Assembly (NCBI GenBank): GCA_023078685.1 | Contig: JALGAS010000003.1 | Location: 3,100,001-3,164,000, forward strand | Direction: 5' to 3' | DNA: 64,000 nucleotides | DNA from: Neopestalotiopsis rosae | Taxonomy: Eukaryota; Ascomycota; Sordariomycetes; Amphisphaeriales; Sporocadaceae | Part shown: positions 19,914 to 31,155 of the stretch, one piece after another | Layout of the letters: each line of letters opens with the position of its first letter | Numbering within the stretch: the stretch's first letter is position 1 | Notes under the pieces: model-generated | What the model was told of the DNA's origin: nothing | Database searches by the model: none | What the model saw: only the letters and a program-made list of their open reading frames with translations | Made by a program: the position numbers and the translations under genes

Positions 19914-21938
19914 CTAGCCAGCACCTGGCACGAGGCTGGGTGCGATGCTAGCTGCGCGTTGCCTGTCATAAGGAGGGTGCATTGTGTCGTCAGGAAGTGG
20001 CAACTGATTGTCTTCGCATAATTCTGTGCCGGCATTGATACTGGCTTTTCTCCGCAAGCCACCTGCCTTGAGTGATCGGACCTGTTGATATGTCCGCTCA
20101 ATCTCGAATTCAATCACACAACGAATACGCAAGGCACAGATGGCAGGCCAGACGCTGCGTTCACCACGAAGAATCCAATAGTCCAAGGTCTCACGAGTGG
20201 GCGTTTCGAGCAAGCGGACAAAGTCGGACGCAGTCACCTTGGGGACAAACGTCATATGGGCTCCTGGAATCTCCTCATCAACGAGGAATCGTCTGATGCC
20301 AGCCGGAAGCAAACCTAGAGTATCTAGCTGTCGAAGTCTATGTCGCGTCTCTAGTCCAACCATGCGGATAATGTTGCCCGTGATTTGGGCTCGCCTGTGC
20401 CGTGCTGCGAATAACGAAGGACCGTGCATATCTGATTCCAGGAAGGGTATGAGATAGGGCCTGGCTTGTGAGACGATAAAGTGGTTCACGTTGAATAGCT
20501 GAGCGATACGAGCCAGAGGACTCTTACTATCTTTACTCGTGGTGGCAGAAGCCGATGTGTAGTGGCGGAATGTATGTGCTGGTGCCCACGGGACAATGTT
20601 ACCGTTTGCGTCCTTGCACAGGACTGTCGTTCCCCGGCTCCCATAGAGCGAAGGAGTCGAAGCATTGGACGCTACAGCCGCTGTCCATATCAACTACTCA
20701 AGTCAGCAGGGTTCAAATGCAACCAGATACTCAAAGGACGTACCACGTTAGGTGCTGTGATGTAGTTCAGCAAAGAGGGAAGTCCGCCGCGTCCTTCTGT
20801 TGCGACAGTAATGTTCAAGATCCTCTTGCTGCGATTGAAAGCTTCCTCAAACGTCAGATTTCCAACATTGGCCTTGACACAATCCCCGAGAACCTTGACA
20901 TCGAGAAAGTAGCCTTCTTTCCAGAAACGACGAAAGCGGCGTAATAGTGTCTCCCAACCATATTCGACCGTCTGCTTGCCAGTTTGTTGTCCGTGGTGAG
21001 CGTGCGCTTCAAATGCTGAAAGATCGATACCTTCTCCTGTCAGGATCCGCGGCAGCTCATCTTCGGTATGAATGGCCACCAGACTCGCGATCAGCGCACC
21101 CGTGGCGGTACCTGTAATAATGCGAGGGAGAAGGCCACGGAAGAACAAGGCCTTGACCACACCCAAATGGCAAAGTCCAAAAATGGCGCCACCTTGAAGA
21201 ACCAATGTTGTCCTTCCAAATGCTTGCCTGGAGTCGTGCAAAAAGTTCAATTTGCGCTGTGTGGATATGCTCGGCTGGGGTCCTCCGCTGGTTTCGACTA
21301 CCGGAGCGACATTCGAAGCCGTCTGCGCATTAATATCCTCAATGGCCACGACGACCTGAGCAATGTATTCCTCAACCAGATACTTGGTGCCGGCAAAAGA
21401 TCGATTGTAGAGCTTGGGAGACGTAATGTTGCCGAGGTTGCGGACGAGCCCAGCTCGGACAAGGTCGATCAACGTCTGCAAATCTCGGTCCTCGCGGGCA
21501 ATGTTCAGAGATTCGAGACGGCGATGGATCAGTGTCCAGTCATAGGAGCTGGAAGCGACGTCGTTACGCCTGACAGCCAACTGGCGTTAGTCGCAAGCGC
21601 ATTGCAGGCATCGCGGACTTGGAGCAAGGCAGACTCACCATAGATTCAGATGCTTGATATTGTCCAGGTGAAGGGCGGCATGTTCCCAGTCCTCGTAGCT
21701 TTCGGCATTGCGCAAGGCATCGAGCCAGTCGTCGAGAATACTCCGCGACTTCCACCAGCTATTAAATTTCTGTTTGTGGTCGCCCGTCAGCATGCGCATA
21801 CGGATATAGCACTTGGAGTTTGTGGTACGGAAAACAAGGTTCCCGCAGCTTACCTACTTTGACCCAGAACAAGACTACTTCGAGGAGTAGCGACGAGACC
21901 GCCCAGAGGATACCAATGATACCTGATGCTGCCGCCAT
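19914..21938 (-). CDS. Patatin/Tgl-type lipase homologue, catalytic dyad missing
   Basis: Minus-strand exons 21938-21858, 21811-21639, 21569-20744 and 20693-19914 give about 619 aa. The first exon is hydrophobic (IIGILWAVSSLLLEVVLFWV), a membrane or lipid-droplet hairpin. A DUF3336-like region follows (KQKFNSWWKSRSILDDWLDA), then the patatin core (RTTLVLQGGAIFGLCHLGVV) and the conserved end (FNVNHFIVSQARPYLIPF; LRQLDTLGLLPAGIRRFLVD; DYWILRGERSVWPA). This is the yeast Tgl3/4/5-like triacylglycerol-lipase family. The nucleophile-elbow GxSxG reads GTATG, with Ala for Ser at codon 21104-21106. The IDGS Asp motif upstream of FNVNHF is replaced by TTSKDS. Probably an inactive paralogue with a structural or regulatory role. 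The small first intron is the least certain part. Confidence 0.85.
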
Positions 21939-23334
21939 GCTGTCGGAGAGTGAGGACAGCGCATGCAGGGTCTCAAAGGATCGCGGGTGGGACGAAGAAG
22001 TGGTGGGAGTTGAGAATCTGGATCAATAGGCGCGGGACTCAAGGTTTTGGTGAGGTGAGCGCCATCATAGGGTCTTGGTCAGCTCGGCGTGTCGATTTAG
22101 AGTACCGAGCGTTGAGGCATAATTCCAAAGACGGGACCTGGCAAAAACAGCAACAAGATATTCCAGTCAAGAAAAATCAATTTACGCTGTTTCCTCGAAA
22201 GCTCAGGAACGAGTGACTTGCTTAGCTTGATGGGAGCAGCTGATATACACGAGTCGTCGCGTGACGTGACGGACCCGGTCGGTGCTGGCAAATCGACTGG
22301 CATGTGAAAGTAAATGGTGGGCTGGGGTAGGTACTGTATTCGACGGCTTTAGGGCATTCAATGTTGTGTTACCCAACTCTACGGGCTTACGAATAGCTTG
22401 CAGACAATACTTGAATCCAGGACATGAATAGAGCGTCATACTCATTGATATATAAGGAGCATCTGGTATTACTGACTTCTAATAGAACATACCTAAGTAA
22501 GTAAAGGCCGGCATGTTTTGTAGGTACATACTCGATTTATGGAGCATTATCATCATCAAATGCAACCCCAGCTACTGGACCCTGCATTGGACAGACTGCA
22601 GCAGGTCTCCATAAAGCTTAAATCCCGATGCCGAGTGCCTATTCTTCGACAGGACTTGATTGATTAAAACCACAATTGATTGGCGGTGCGCAAGCAAGTT
22701 CAGAATAAGTCGCTCTGAGTGTGAGATTCTCTTATACCCCGAATCGAATGGCCTTCATTGTCTTGTCAATGTGATCGCTTTCCAATAACCATCATGACAA
22801 AGAGCTACGTGGTTTCCACTTTTAAATACAACTCTGTCTCCTGGAGAAGCACCCGGCCGCGTTGGTCCAGTGCAAGACGTCTCGAGTATGTCGTATGGGT
22901 AAAATTGCTTCAAAAGTCAAGGTGATATTTCTCTCCTTGCCAGTTGTTGCTCTTCCATCTGTCATTTCCAGCAGACAATGAAGTAATCTACACAGGAAAG
23001 ATTGCAAGTGCGGCCAATTTGCAGCTTCAAAAGGGCCAGACTCAGGCAAAACTCGACGCCGAGACAAGGCCCTCCTTGCAATCACGATGGGGATGTTGAA
23101 GACCAAGGCGAGGATCCTCGATCGAAGCATCCGAAGACGGCGGGCACTTGACGATTACAGACCATATTTTTGTACTGGAAATAAATAATTCATTTTGTTC
23201 TCTTTAAACGCCATGTCGCCAATGCATCAACCAGTGACTAGAGACTAGCCATATCTTTGCTACTGAACCTATATGCAAATGATCCAAGCCTAGGAGTAGC
23301 ATTCTGAGAGGTCTCGCAGGTAAAAAGCTCAATA
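21939..23334. other. Intergenic between patatin-like gene and LEO1
   Basis: Holds the presumed promoter of the minus-strand patatin-like gene and the 3' flank of LEO1. No additional gene, repeat or mobile element was recognised. Confidence 0.5.
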
Positions 23335-24638
23335 TTACTCCTCATCGTCGTCATCATCCACAATGTTGCGTCTGCGGCTGCGGGATTGTTGAACATCATC
23401 GTCCATGTCACCATCCGCATCAGCATCATCGTCCTCGGCGTCGGCCGTCTTTTGACGCTTTGACCGAGGTGCCTCTTCCTCGTCTTCGTCGTCATCATCG
23501 AGAATGTCTTCCTCATCGTCCTCCTCGACAAAGCTGCCCTCGTCGTCGCTGGGTGCGATAAAGTCGTCCTCGTGATCGTAATCCTCGTTGCGGCCACGTC
23601 CAGCAGGAAGGTCGTCATCCGAATCATATTCAGGACGACGCTTCTTGGGTCGTGAGGCGCCGGGTTGTCCTCTCTTTCTTGAACCGCCCAGACCGCGTCT
23701 GCCTTCGAGATCACCAATAGACAATCCTCCACTTCGGTAGCCTCCGGCGCGGTTGTCCAATCTGGCTGCTGCATTGTCCCTCCTACGCTGAGCCTTCATG
23801 CGCTCGCGCTCTGCCATCTCAGCCTCCTTTCGCTGAAGCTCTGGATCTCTGGTAGCGGTGAAGATGTTGTCTGCACTCTTAAATTTGCTGCGGGCAACTT
23901 CCTGCATCTTACTTGCCAGCCTGGCAACTGCATCGTCCTGGACATTTCGGTTCGGAAGCACCGTGTAAGATTCCGATACATGCCCCATGGTGACCAGCAG
24001 ATTACTAGAAAGATGGGCAGCTGCGGCATAGTAGTGTGCGTCCTGGACTTCTTGGTAGGGCTTGTCGCTGGGAGGTGCCAGCATCTTCTTCTGGATCTCG
24101 TAGTGTTCGCCTCCTACGGACAAGGTGATTGAGCCGTCGCTCCATCTGTGCACGAGCGCATTGCTCTTGAGGTTTCCCGTCTCGGGATCGCGCTGGTAGC
24201 GAATGACACCCTTGGGGTTGTCGCTTCGAGCATTCTCTTGATCCCATTCGGTGGGTTCAAAGGTGTCGGGCTTGTACTCTTCGGCGGCAATTCGGAGAAA
24301 GTTGGGAGGTCTCAAGGATCTCAACTGGATGCTGTTAGTATTGCGCAATTGTGTGTATCGAGGGCATTTCGGCGTACTGTTCCATCTTTGCTCTTGGGTG
24401 CTCGGTGGCGGTACAATTGAATGTTCATGACCAGTCTGTTTTCCACCTCCACCTCACGGTCATCGACATCCATTCCATCGTCGTATCGGTGCTCATTGAC
24501 GTCCTTGTCCGAGGCCAAGTCTGCATCACTGACAGCGCGCTCATTGTCGGACTGGACATCATCGCCGTCATCTCCATCGCCGAAAAGGTCATCAACCTCG
24601 TCGCCGCCAATATCAACGGGATCCTCCGAGTCGGACAT
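23335..24638 (-). CDS. LEO1: RNA polymerase-associated protein Leo1 (PAF1 complex)
   Basis: Minus-strand exons 24638-24378 and 24324-23335, 416 aa. The 53-nt intron has a TACTAAC branch site. The N-terminus is acidic (MSDSEDPVDIGGDEVDDLFG). The Leo1 core follows: HRAPKSKDGT joined by splicing to LRSLRPPNFLRIA, then EYKPDTFEP, SNALVHRWSDGSITLSVGG and HLSSNLLVTMGHVSESYTVL. The C-terminus is a long Asp/Glu/Arg-rich tail ending VDDDDDEE. Leo1 acts with Paf1, Ctr9, Cdc73 and Rtf1 on elongating RNA polymerase II and in H2B ubiquitination-linked chromatin marking. Length and architecture are normal. It is divergently arranged with the Mob2 gene. Confidence 0.95.
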
Positions 24639-25625
24639 GGTGAATGGTGATGCAATTGGTGATGCGCAGGAATTTTTAGGCAAGTGACGATTGATGCGAT
24701 GTGAGCGCGGTCGCGGCGCGTGAAGCTCTGATCAGTGACAAGGCTACCTTGGAGCTGGGGTGGCTGCTGCGAGGAATAGGATTTTGATGGAGACCTAACC
24801 TTGGAAAGGCTGGAAGCACAGGTAACAGTAGGTAAGTACAGGTGCTTGCTTGGGCAACAGCCTTGTTACCAGGTACCCAGAATCACTGAAAGCTTGAGCA
24901 CAAGACTGGAACTGGGGTCCTGGGATGGGTCCAATGGCAGACGGGTTTCAGGCGTTGGGTTCTGGAATATTAGCGGCCGAGTCAGTGGACCCGCATACTG
25001 GAGCTGAAAGAACCGGGAATTCACCACTTGCAGGGCCGGTTACACTAGAGATTGAGGGGCAGAGATACTGAGAGGAGGGGATCAAGGGGACCTGATGTGC
25101 TGACAGGTGCTCAGGGATGAAGAGATTTGTCCTGATACTCGTGTCACACGTAGCAGTGGCAATAGCCATCGTTCTCTTCTATAACAAGGAATCAACAGCA
25201 TAGATTTTAAAATCGTCGACACTTGTCAGGAACAACAAACTCTTTTACACATGTTGAAAAGCAACCGCTGGCTCGTGCGTCGACAGTTGAACTAATACGG
25301 TTAGTGGCTTTTTTCGATTGCCTCCTTTCCCTACCTACGTAGGTCTTGACCTTTGATGTTTGAGCTTTCAGAGCACCATCATAGGGTTTGTCAAAAGAAC
25401 GGATCAGTCAGTCCTCTGCCTCCCATCAACGATCCAATCCAAACCAACCTTCTGCTCCTCATTGATCTCACGATCTCCATACTCGTGCTCATTGAGGTGG
25501 AAACAGCGCCCAACTTCCGCCCTTTACCTGCAGGATCGGATCGCCCGACCAGACCTCGTACCGCTCTTCCTCCTTTATTTAGCCCCTCGCGCAGCGGCGC
25601 CTTTCCTGGTACAGACTCGGCAACC
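24639..25625. other. Divergent promoter region LEO1 / MOB2
   Basis: About 1 kb shared between a minus-strand and a plus-strand start. It has CT-rich tracts near the MOB2 side (about 25400-25620), common in fungal 5' leaders. No other feature. Confidence 0.5.
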
Positions 25626-27704
25626 ATGTCGAACCTTTTCTCGGGAATGTGAGTATCTTGATGTTTCATTAAGCCTGTCCATGGTCATAACATACAAGTA
25701 TTTCCTATTGCAAATCTGTCTCGTCTTTGTCTGCCAGTCGACCAAGCCAATTGGCCAGGGCCTTGACTGGTTGGCTGTCTGTCTGTCTCTTCATCCCCCA
25801 CATTCTCTCTGTCCCTCTCCTTCTCATGCTCCCTACCGACCTGACCCTCACCGACTTGCGCCCATCAATGTGAGTGAGTGCAGATGGTGCCCAAGGCTTC
25901 AAGTGAACCTCGCCACCAATCCCCTTGCGCGCTCGCCCACATTGGAGGTAGGACAGCGCATGTTCTCACGCAACTGGAACCGAGCACCGCCTTCTAGATC
26001 TCTGTCTGCATGTTATACACACCCTTTAGGGGGGGTCTTGGGGGCACCGCGTACCAAGCAAGCGATCCATAGCGGGGTATTTGGTCCGATCCGAGGACCT
26101 GATACTTGGGTGGCATCGCAATAGTCCAGTCCCGGTCCACAGTCACGAAAGGGGTGGACAAGCAGAAGGAACAGCTCTCCTCTGCCCGTACGACCTTTCT
26201 TCTAGCACATCATCGCATCATTTGTTCTACTTTTGAGGCTGAAGACGTCTCTCCCGCACGCCTAGTCAAAGCCTGCCCTAGCCGGTCTGGGAACAGTAAA
26301 TTGCTTTACTTTCATCCGGGTATGCAAGCCTGCTTCAACAGTATGCATCTATTGGACGGTTCCAGAAGAATCAGGATTTTGTGACGTGCCCGATGGGAAG
26401 CATTCTGTCAAGAATAATTCCCCGAGCCCGAATGCGCAGGACGCGGCTCGTCTCGCATGGTACGACGTTGTCAAGTGACTGTCTCGTCCTTGGCGCCTTG
26501 TCTTGCCCATGGCTGTCTGCTGTCTCTGGACCTGCTTTGCATGCTTGTCTGCTTGGGGAGATTTCCAACATGGACTGACATTTATTCCACAGCAACGCCC
26601 GTTTCAGAGGGACGGCGGCTAAAGCCCCAGGCCAAAAGAGCCCTGTCACAACCAGCAGTGGACAACCCAGCTCTCCAACTGCTCTATCCCAAGGCAGCCA
26701 ATCATCCTCAAACCTTGCGGCTCCCAAGATTCCTCCTCTTCCGAGCTCGCCATCTTTAGCCATGGACGACCAATCTTTGGCTTCATCTGGCGGCGGCGCC
26801 AACGCTGATGAGATTCTCAACTCTTATCACCTGCCGCGTCCGATGCCCATGTGGTTGAATTCTTCCTACGCCAAGCACATTGTCAAGGGAAATTTCATGA
26901 CTCTGAGTGCCAGACCCAAGACGGTTGATCCCGGTGAATGGATTGCTCATCAAGGTGAGATGACTCATGGATTTATTGCCGATTTGACTGACAGACGTAG
27001 TTGTTGAGCACTACCGCAACTTGTGGAACTTTGTTCGGGTTATACACGAAAAGGAAGAGGATGGCAACACAATTTGCAATGCCACCACATGCCCAAGGAT
27101 GTCCGCTGGAGCGTGAGTAACACGTGATCCGAGACATGACTTTATAGCTGACCATTACAGTAACCACTCCTTCACTTGGCTGAACTTCAAGAGGGAGCCC
27201 GTAGAGCTTCCTGCCTATGAGTACATTACTCTTATGCAACGCTGGATCTCGGGTAAGATTGACGACACGGCTATCTTCTCGACAGACTCAAACGGTGTCT
27301 CATTCGCTCACAACCCTCAAATAACCACGACCCCTCTTTCTCAGCTGAGCAGCCCGGGTGATCGTGATTGGGTCGGAAAGCGAAGTGGATTCCCGGAAAA
27401 CTTCCTCGAAGTCTGCCAAACTATTTTCCGACAGATGTTCCGAGTGTACGCCCACCTGTACTGGGCTCACTTTGTCGATCCCTTTTACCACCTCAACCTT
27501 GAGAAGCAGCTCAACAGTTGCTTCTCTCACTTTGTGCTCACCGCCTGCGCATTGGATATGTTGAAGCCTCAGGAGCTCGAGCCCATGCAACCACTGATTG
27601 ATCTCTGGGCCGCTAATGGCACATTCCCTGCTGGATCCAAGGCCTACGATTACGCCAACCACAAGGCCGGTGACAGACTGATGCAGCTGGCCAATGCCTC
27701 CTGA
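25626..27704 (+). CDS. MOB kinase activator, Mob2-type
   Basis: Exons 25626-25648, 26593-26954, 27001-27112 and 27161-27704, 346 aa. The first exon encodes MSNLFSG and splices to INARFRGTAAKAPGQKS, a Ser/Pro-rich lead. The Mob/phocein domain follows: KGNFMTLSARPKTVDPGEWI, HYRNLWNF, a zinc-site region with CNATTCPRMSAG, SFTWLNF, YITLMQRWI, then FRQMFRVYAHLYWAHFVDPF, which carries the conserved His residues. Alignment by eye fits fungal Mob2 (partner of the NDR kinase Cbk1/COT-1/Orb6) better than Mob1 or phocein-type Mob3. It would regulate polarity and hyphal growth. The first intron, 944 nt, is exceptionally long for this window. Confidence 0.9.
25649..26592 (+). other. Long first intron of the MOB2-type gene (944 nt)
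   Basis: Donor GTGAGT after codon 7 (phase 2) and acceptor CCACAG before the conserved NARFRG segment. Other introns here are about 46-103 nt. The stretch contains CT-rich tracts and a G-run near 26030 but no obvious coding exon. Confidence 0.65.
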
Positions 27705-28548
27705 ACTGCCGAGCTTGCATAAGACGGCAGTAATTCTAATTGTCAAGTATAAAGCAGCCAACAAGAAGAAGACGCCGATGAGGACTCAATGACCTGTCCG
27801 CGACGCACATTTTGTGTTATAGATTGCTTGCCAGCTATGCAGGGGCCCATGTGGCCATTGCTTATACAATTGGGAGTGGTTTGCTTGAGTTTGGATCCAG
27901 CACTCCAGCTCATTCTGGGTGGCTGCAAGCAACCTCTTTACGGAGTCTTGAGGAGACGACGTGTCGGCAGGCTAAGACAAAGACGAGAAACTTGGGGCAA
28001 TATACTCACGAACTGGGTTCACGTGGGTTACATATAGACCAAGATGATCAGTCAAGAGATATATCAGTATCAAGAAATGTGATGAAACTAGTACATGTGT
28101 GTTTTGTGATTGGTGATATCGTGGAACACTTCTCGCTCACGTCAAAGTGAGGCTCTACATGTTGATTATTATCAGGGCTCGGATTGACGAAGCACAACTT
28201 TCGCCCACATCAAGTACAGATGAAACCCCTCGGTCTCTTCTTGTACATCCACTCTAGGATCGGGTCGAGACCCTTGACGGATAAGCGTAACAATTCAAAT
28301 GGAACCCTGCCAGATCGTCGAAGAAAGGGAAGCGATTGGCCAATTAGACTGCCTGTGCGTGCGGGGGATATGCAAACATGCTCAGGAATGATTACCAACA
28401 GGCAAGCATTATGTGGATATGATTACGGTATACGGTGTTTGCGACCTGTCTACATATATCCTTGGTCCTGCTCCCAAGGTCTAGCGCTTTCAGATGACCT
28501 GCTCATTGACCGAACCATTTGACTTGAATCTCTCATCTACAATTGACC
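27705..28548. other. Intergenic
   Basis: Lies between the MOB2-type gene and the alpha/beta hydrolase. No supported gene or repeat. Confidence 0.5.
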
Positions 28549-29392
28549 ATGAGCCAGCCTTCGATACTCATCATCCCTGGTGCCGCCGGCTTGCCAGAAC
28601 TGTACGATACCTTTGTCGAGGCCGTAAAGGAACATGGCCTCGACATTGAAGCCTTGGCCCTCCCCAGCATCCGCAGTGCCAATGAGGCGAATGTGACCCC
28701 GCCGACCATGTATGAGGATGCCACGTTTATCCAGTCTCACATTGCCAAGCTCGCCGATGCCGGAAAAGACGTGGTTCTCTTGGCACACTCGTACGGAGGG
28801 GTTCCGTGTACTCAGAGTGTCGAGGGGCACAGCAAGAAGGAGAGGGAGGCCAAGGGACGCAAGGGGGGTGTTGTAAGCATCGCGTACATGACGTGCTTGG
28901 TGCCAGAGCTGGGCCAGCCGGCCATGAGCGTGCAGGCTTCCATGCCGGCAGAGGGCAGGGTTCCCATTGAGATCAATGTTTGTGTAGTCCCACTCTCAAC
29001 GCCGATAGCAATGACTAAATCAAGAACAACAGGAGCACGGCTGGATGTATTTCCCAGATATCCCGAAACTGGCCGAACTGTCCTTTAACGACATGCCCAA
29101 AGAACAAGGCGAGCAATGGGCGGCAAAGTTGGGAAATCACTCGTCGGCTTCATTCGCTAGTCCCTTGACCTACCAGGGCTTCAAGGACGTGCCAGTGTCG
29201 TATCTAGTTTGCGAGCATGATCTCACCATCCCGCCGGAAATGCAACAAGCGGGAATCGACATGATTGAAAAGATCACGGGCGACAAGGTGGACGTCACAC
29301 GCATTGATTCGGATCATTGTGCACCCGCCAGCGACACGCAAAAGGTTGTTGATTGGATTGTTAATGTAGTGAAGCGCTTGGAAAAGCTATAA
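28549..29392 (+). CDS. Alpha/beta hydrolase (AB hydrolase-6-like)
   Basis: Exons 28549-28977 and 29033-29392 (55-nt intron), 262 aa, starting MSQPSILIIPGAAGLPELYD. The oxyanion/N-terminal strand is LIIPGAAG. The nucleophile elbow is LLAHSYGGVP (Ser in HSYGG), the acid is in VCEHDLTIP and the histidine in DSDHCAPAS, so the triad is complete. No signal peptide, so it is probably cytosolic. Fungal members of this family hydrolyse esters or small amides; the substrate here is unknown. It stands alone, with wide gaps on both sides. The frame ATG-MTM.. could also start two codons earlier on a non-ATG codon, but ATG at 28549 is preferred. Confidence 0.88.
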
Positions 29393-31155
29393 TGGCTATC
29401 GAGTAAATGGGTACTAAAATCAATATCATTACCGGCATGTAGACGCTGTGAATGGAATCAACCACACCAAAACCTGAAAGTTACCCGCTGTTATTTTTAC
29501 ATTGCCATGTGCAGATACCACCCGAGTGGTAGCCGTCCTCCTTGTTGTCTCCAACCTACTTTCCAGTCTAGTGTAAGAGACAGTATTTTTAGTCGGCCAA
29601 CGTCAGAGTTATTAGGACAGCCACTGCGTGCCTCCAGACATGTGAATACTCGCGGCACTGACTGTCTGGGCCAATCAAGGACCAGCATAAATGATGCGGA
29701 TACGACGACAAACACGAGGATTTGATAGAGATTGTCGTAGAATAGAGCAGCTTCGAATGCTTGAAACTGGAGAGGACCAGATGAGAACCAGCAACGGCGA
29801 GACACGTCGAGGCCGGTTTGGATCCAGTAGGGAAGTGAAACAGCCATTGAAGATCGAAAAGGGCTTGAAATCGCAGGAAGATTTCGAGAACCATTATGAA
29901 CGCTCAACCTGTAACCGCAATATTAAAACCTGTAATCGTAATTGTTTTGTGGCTTGGATGAATAAGCGCAATGTTGATAATAGGTGTGTAACAGTATGGA
30001 AGTTAAGATGTTTCTCCGTAGTTTACGGTAGGCTCCAGACTAACCTGTGTAATTCCAAATATCATGAAGCAGTAGCACTGGAGCTTAAAGACCAAGAAGA
30101 GTTCCGATTGGCAGGTGTAGGTCGCTTTCAGACACGTTTGCCCTTGAACAAGCCCGAATACTCTGATGTGTAACGTTCAACACGTCAACCGAAAATATTC
30201 AGTGGTGACCTCGGTAGTGGCTTGGCTGCCCTACGTTGCTGGAACCGCTTGTGGCGTATGGATTGTTGAAGCAAGGGGAAGACGATGAAAGAAAGTATCG
30301 TGCACTTCCACAACGTTCAGATCCCTACTAGTAGCTAGCCCAGCATCCAGCGGATCGCGAAGACACTGACCACTACCACAAGCTGATCACGAAGTGTAAT
30401 ACAGAGATTGCGTATTCGAAAACAAGATTCGATTGCTCATCGTATGAAGGGAGTAGTCAAGATTGCGCCTGTGCCGTAGACTCGAATCCAGTGTGCCCTG
30501 CTTGCAAAAAACAAGCGAAGTTCCTTCCACCGATGAGAGATGTAGTGTAGTCTCGAACCAAAGATGATCATGTAGAAGCAGTAGAAGAAGAAATCAGAGA
30601 TGAACAGGTTGAAGCGAAACACCAAGAATGCTAATTCTGCGACGACGCGAAACACCAAGAGTGCTAAATCTGCGACAAATCCAAAATAAGCATGCAGATT
30701 CATGATGGCTTTGTGGCTCGAGGGCAGAAGTAGGTGTTGGTGGAGGATTTGCAGATGAAAAGATGTTGGACATGTTTTGGACGGAGTTTGACTTTACTTG
30801 AACGTTTCTTATCATCGTAAGCAGTCGCAACCCATTCCGAGTGCCAAAAGCGCTGCTTGAAACGGGTAGGTCCCTTGCACTTCGGTAAGGTCGTTCTTGA
30901 CCAAGTCCAGTTATTTGATGATGCGAGGCGCCGAATGGCAATCGAGGATGATGATCTAGCCCACAACGTCTGGAAAGTTCAACCGCATGTCGATATCTCA
31001 GGTTGGACAAAATAGAAACACTCCTCCTTGCTTGATCCCATGAATGGACACGAAGATTCTTTCCAGTGTTAAATTGATCAAAGTCCGCGCATATGCTTGA
31101 AAGTCTTGCTATCGATCCCTATGGTGAACTTCTGCATACAGAGTCCAACGACTGT
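29393..31155. other. Gene-poor interval
   Basis: No supported gene. A 160-codon + strand frame near 29691-30173 has no recognisable motif and biased composition. A ~33-bp tandem duplication lies at 30614-30679. Confidence 0.5.
30614..30679. repeat. 33-bp imperfect tandem duplication
   Basis: GCGAAACACCAAGAATGCTA.. at 30614 is repeated with three mismatches at 30647. Confidence 0.7.

Noticed and set aside
29691..30173. 160-codon + strand frame
   Set aside because: No domain, biased Arg/Asn/Cys composition, and a comparable open frame on the opposite strand. No intron or start context.
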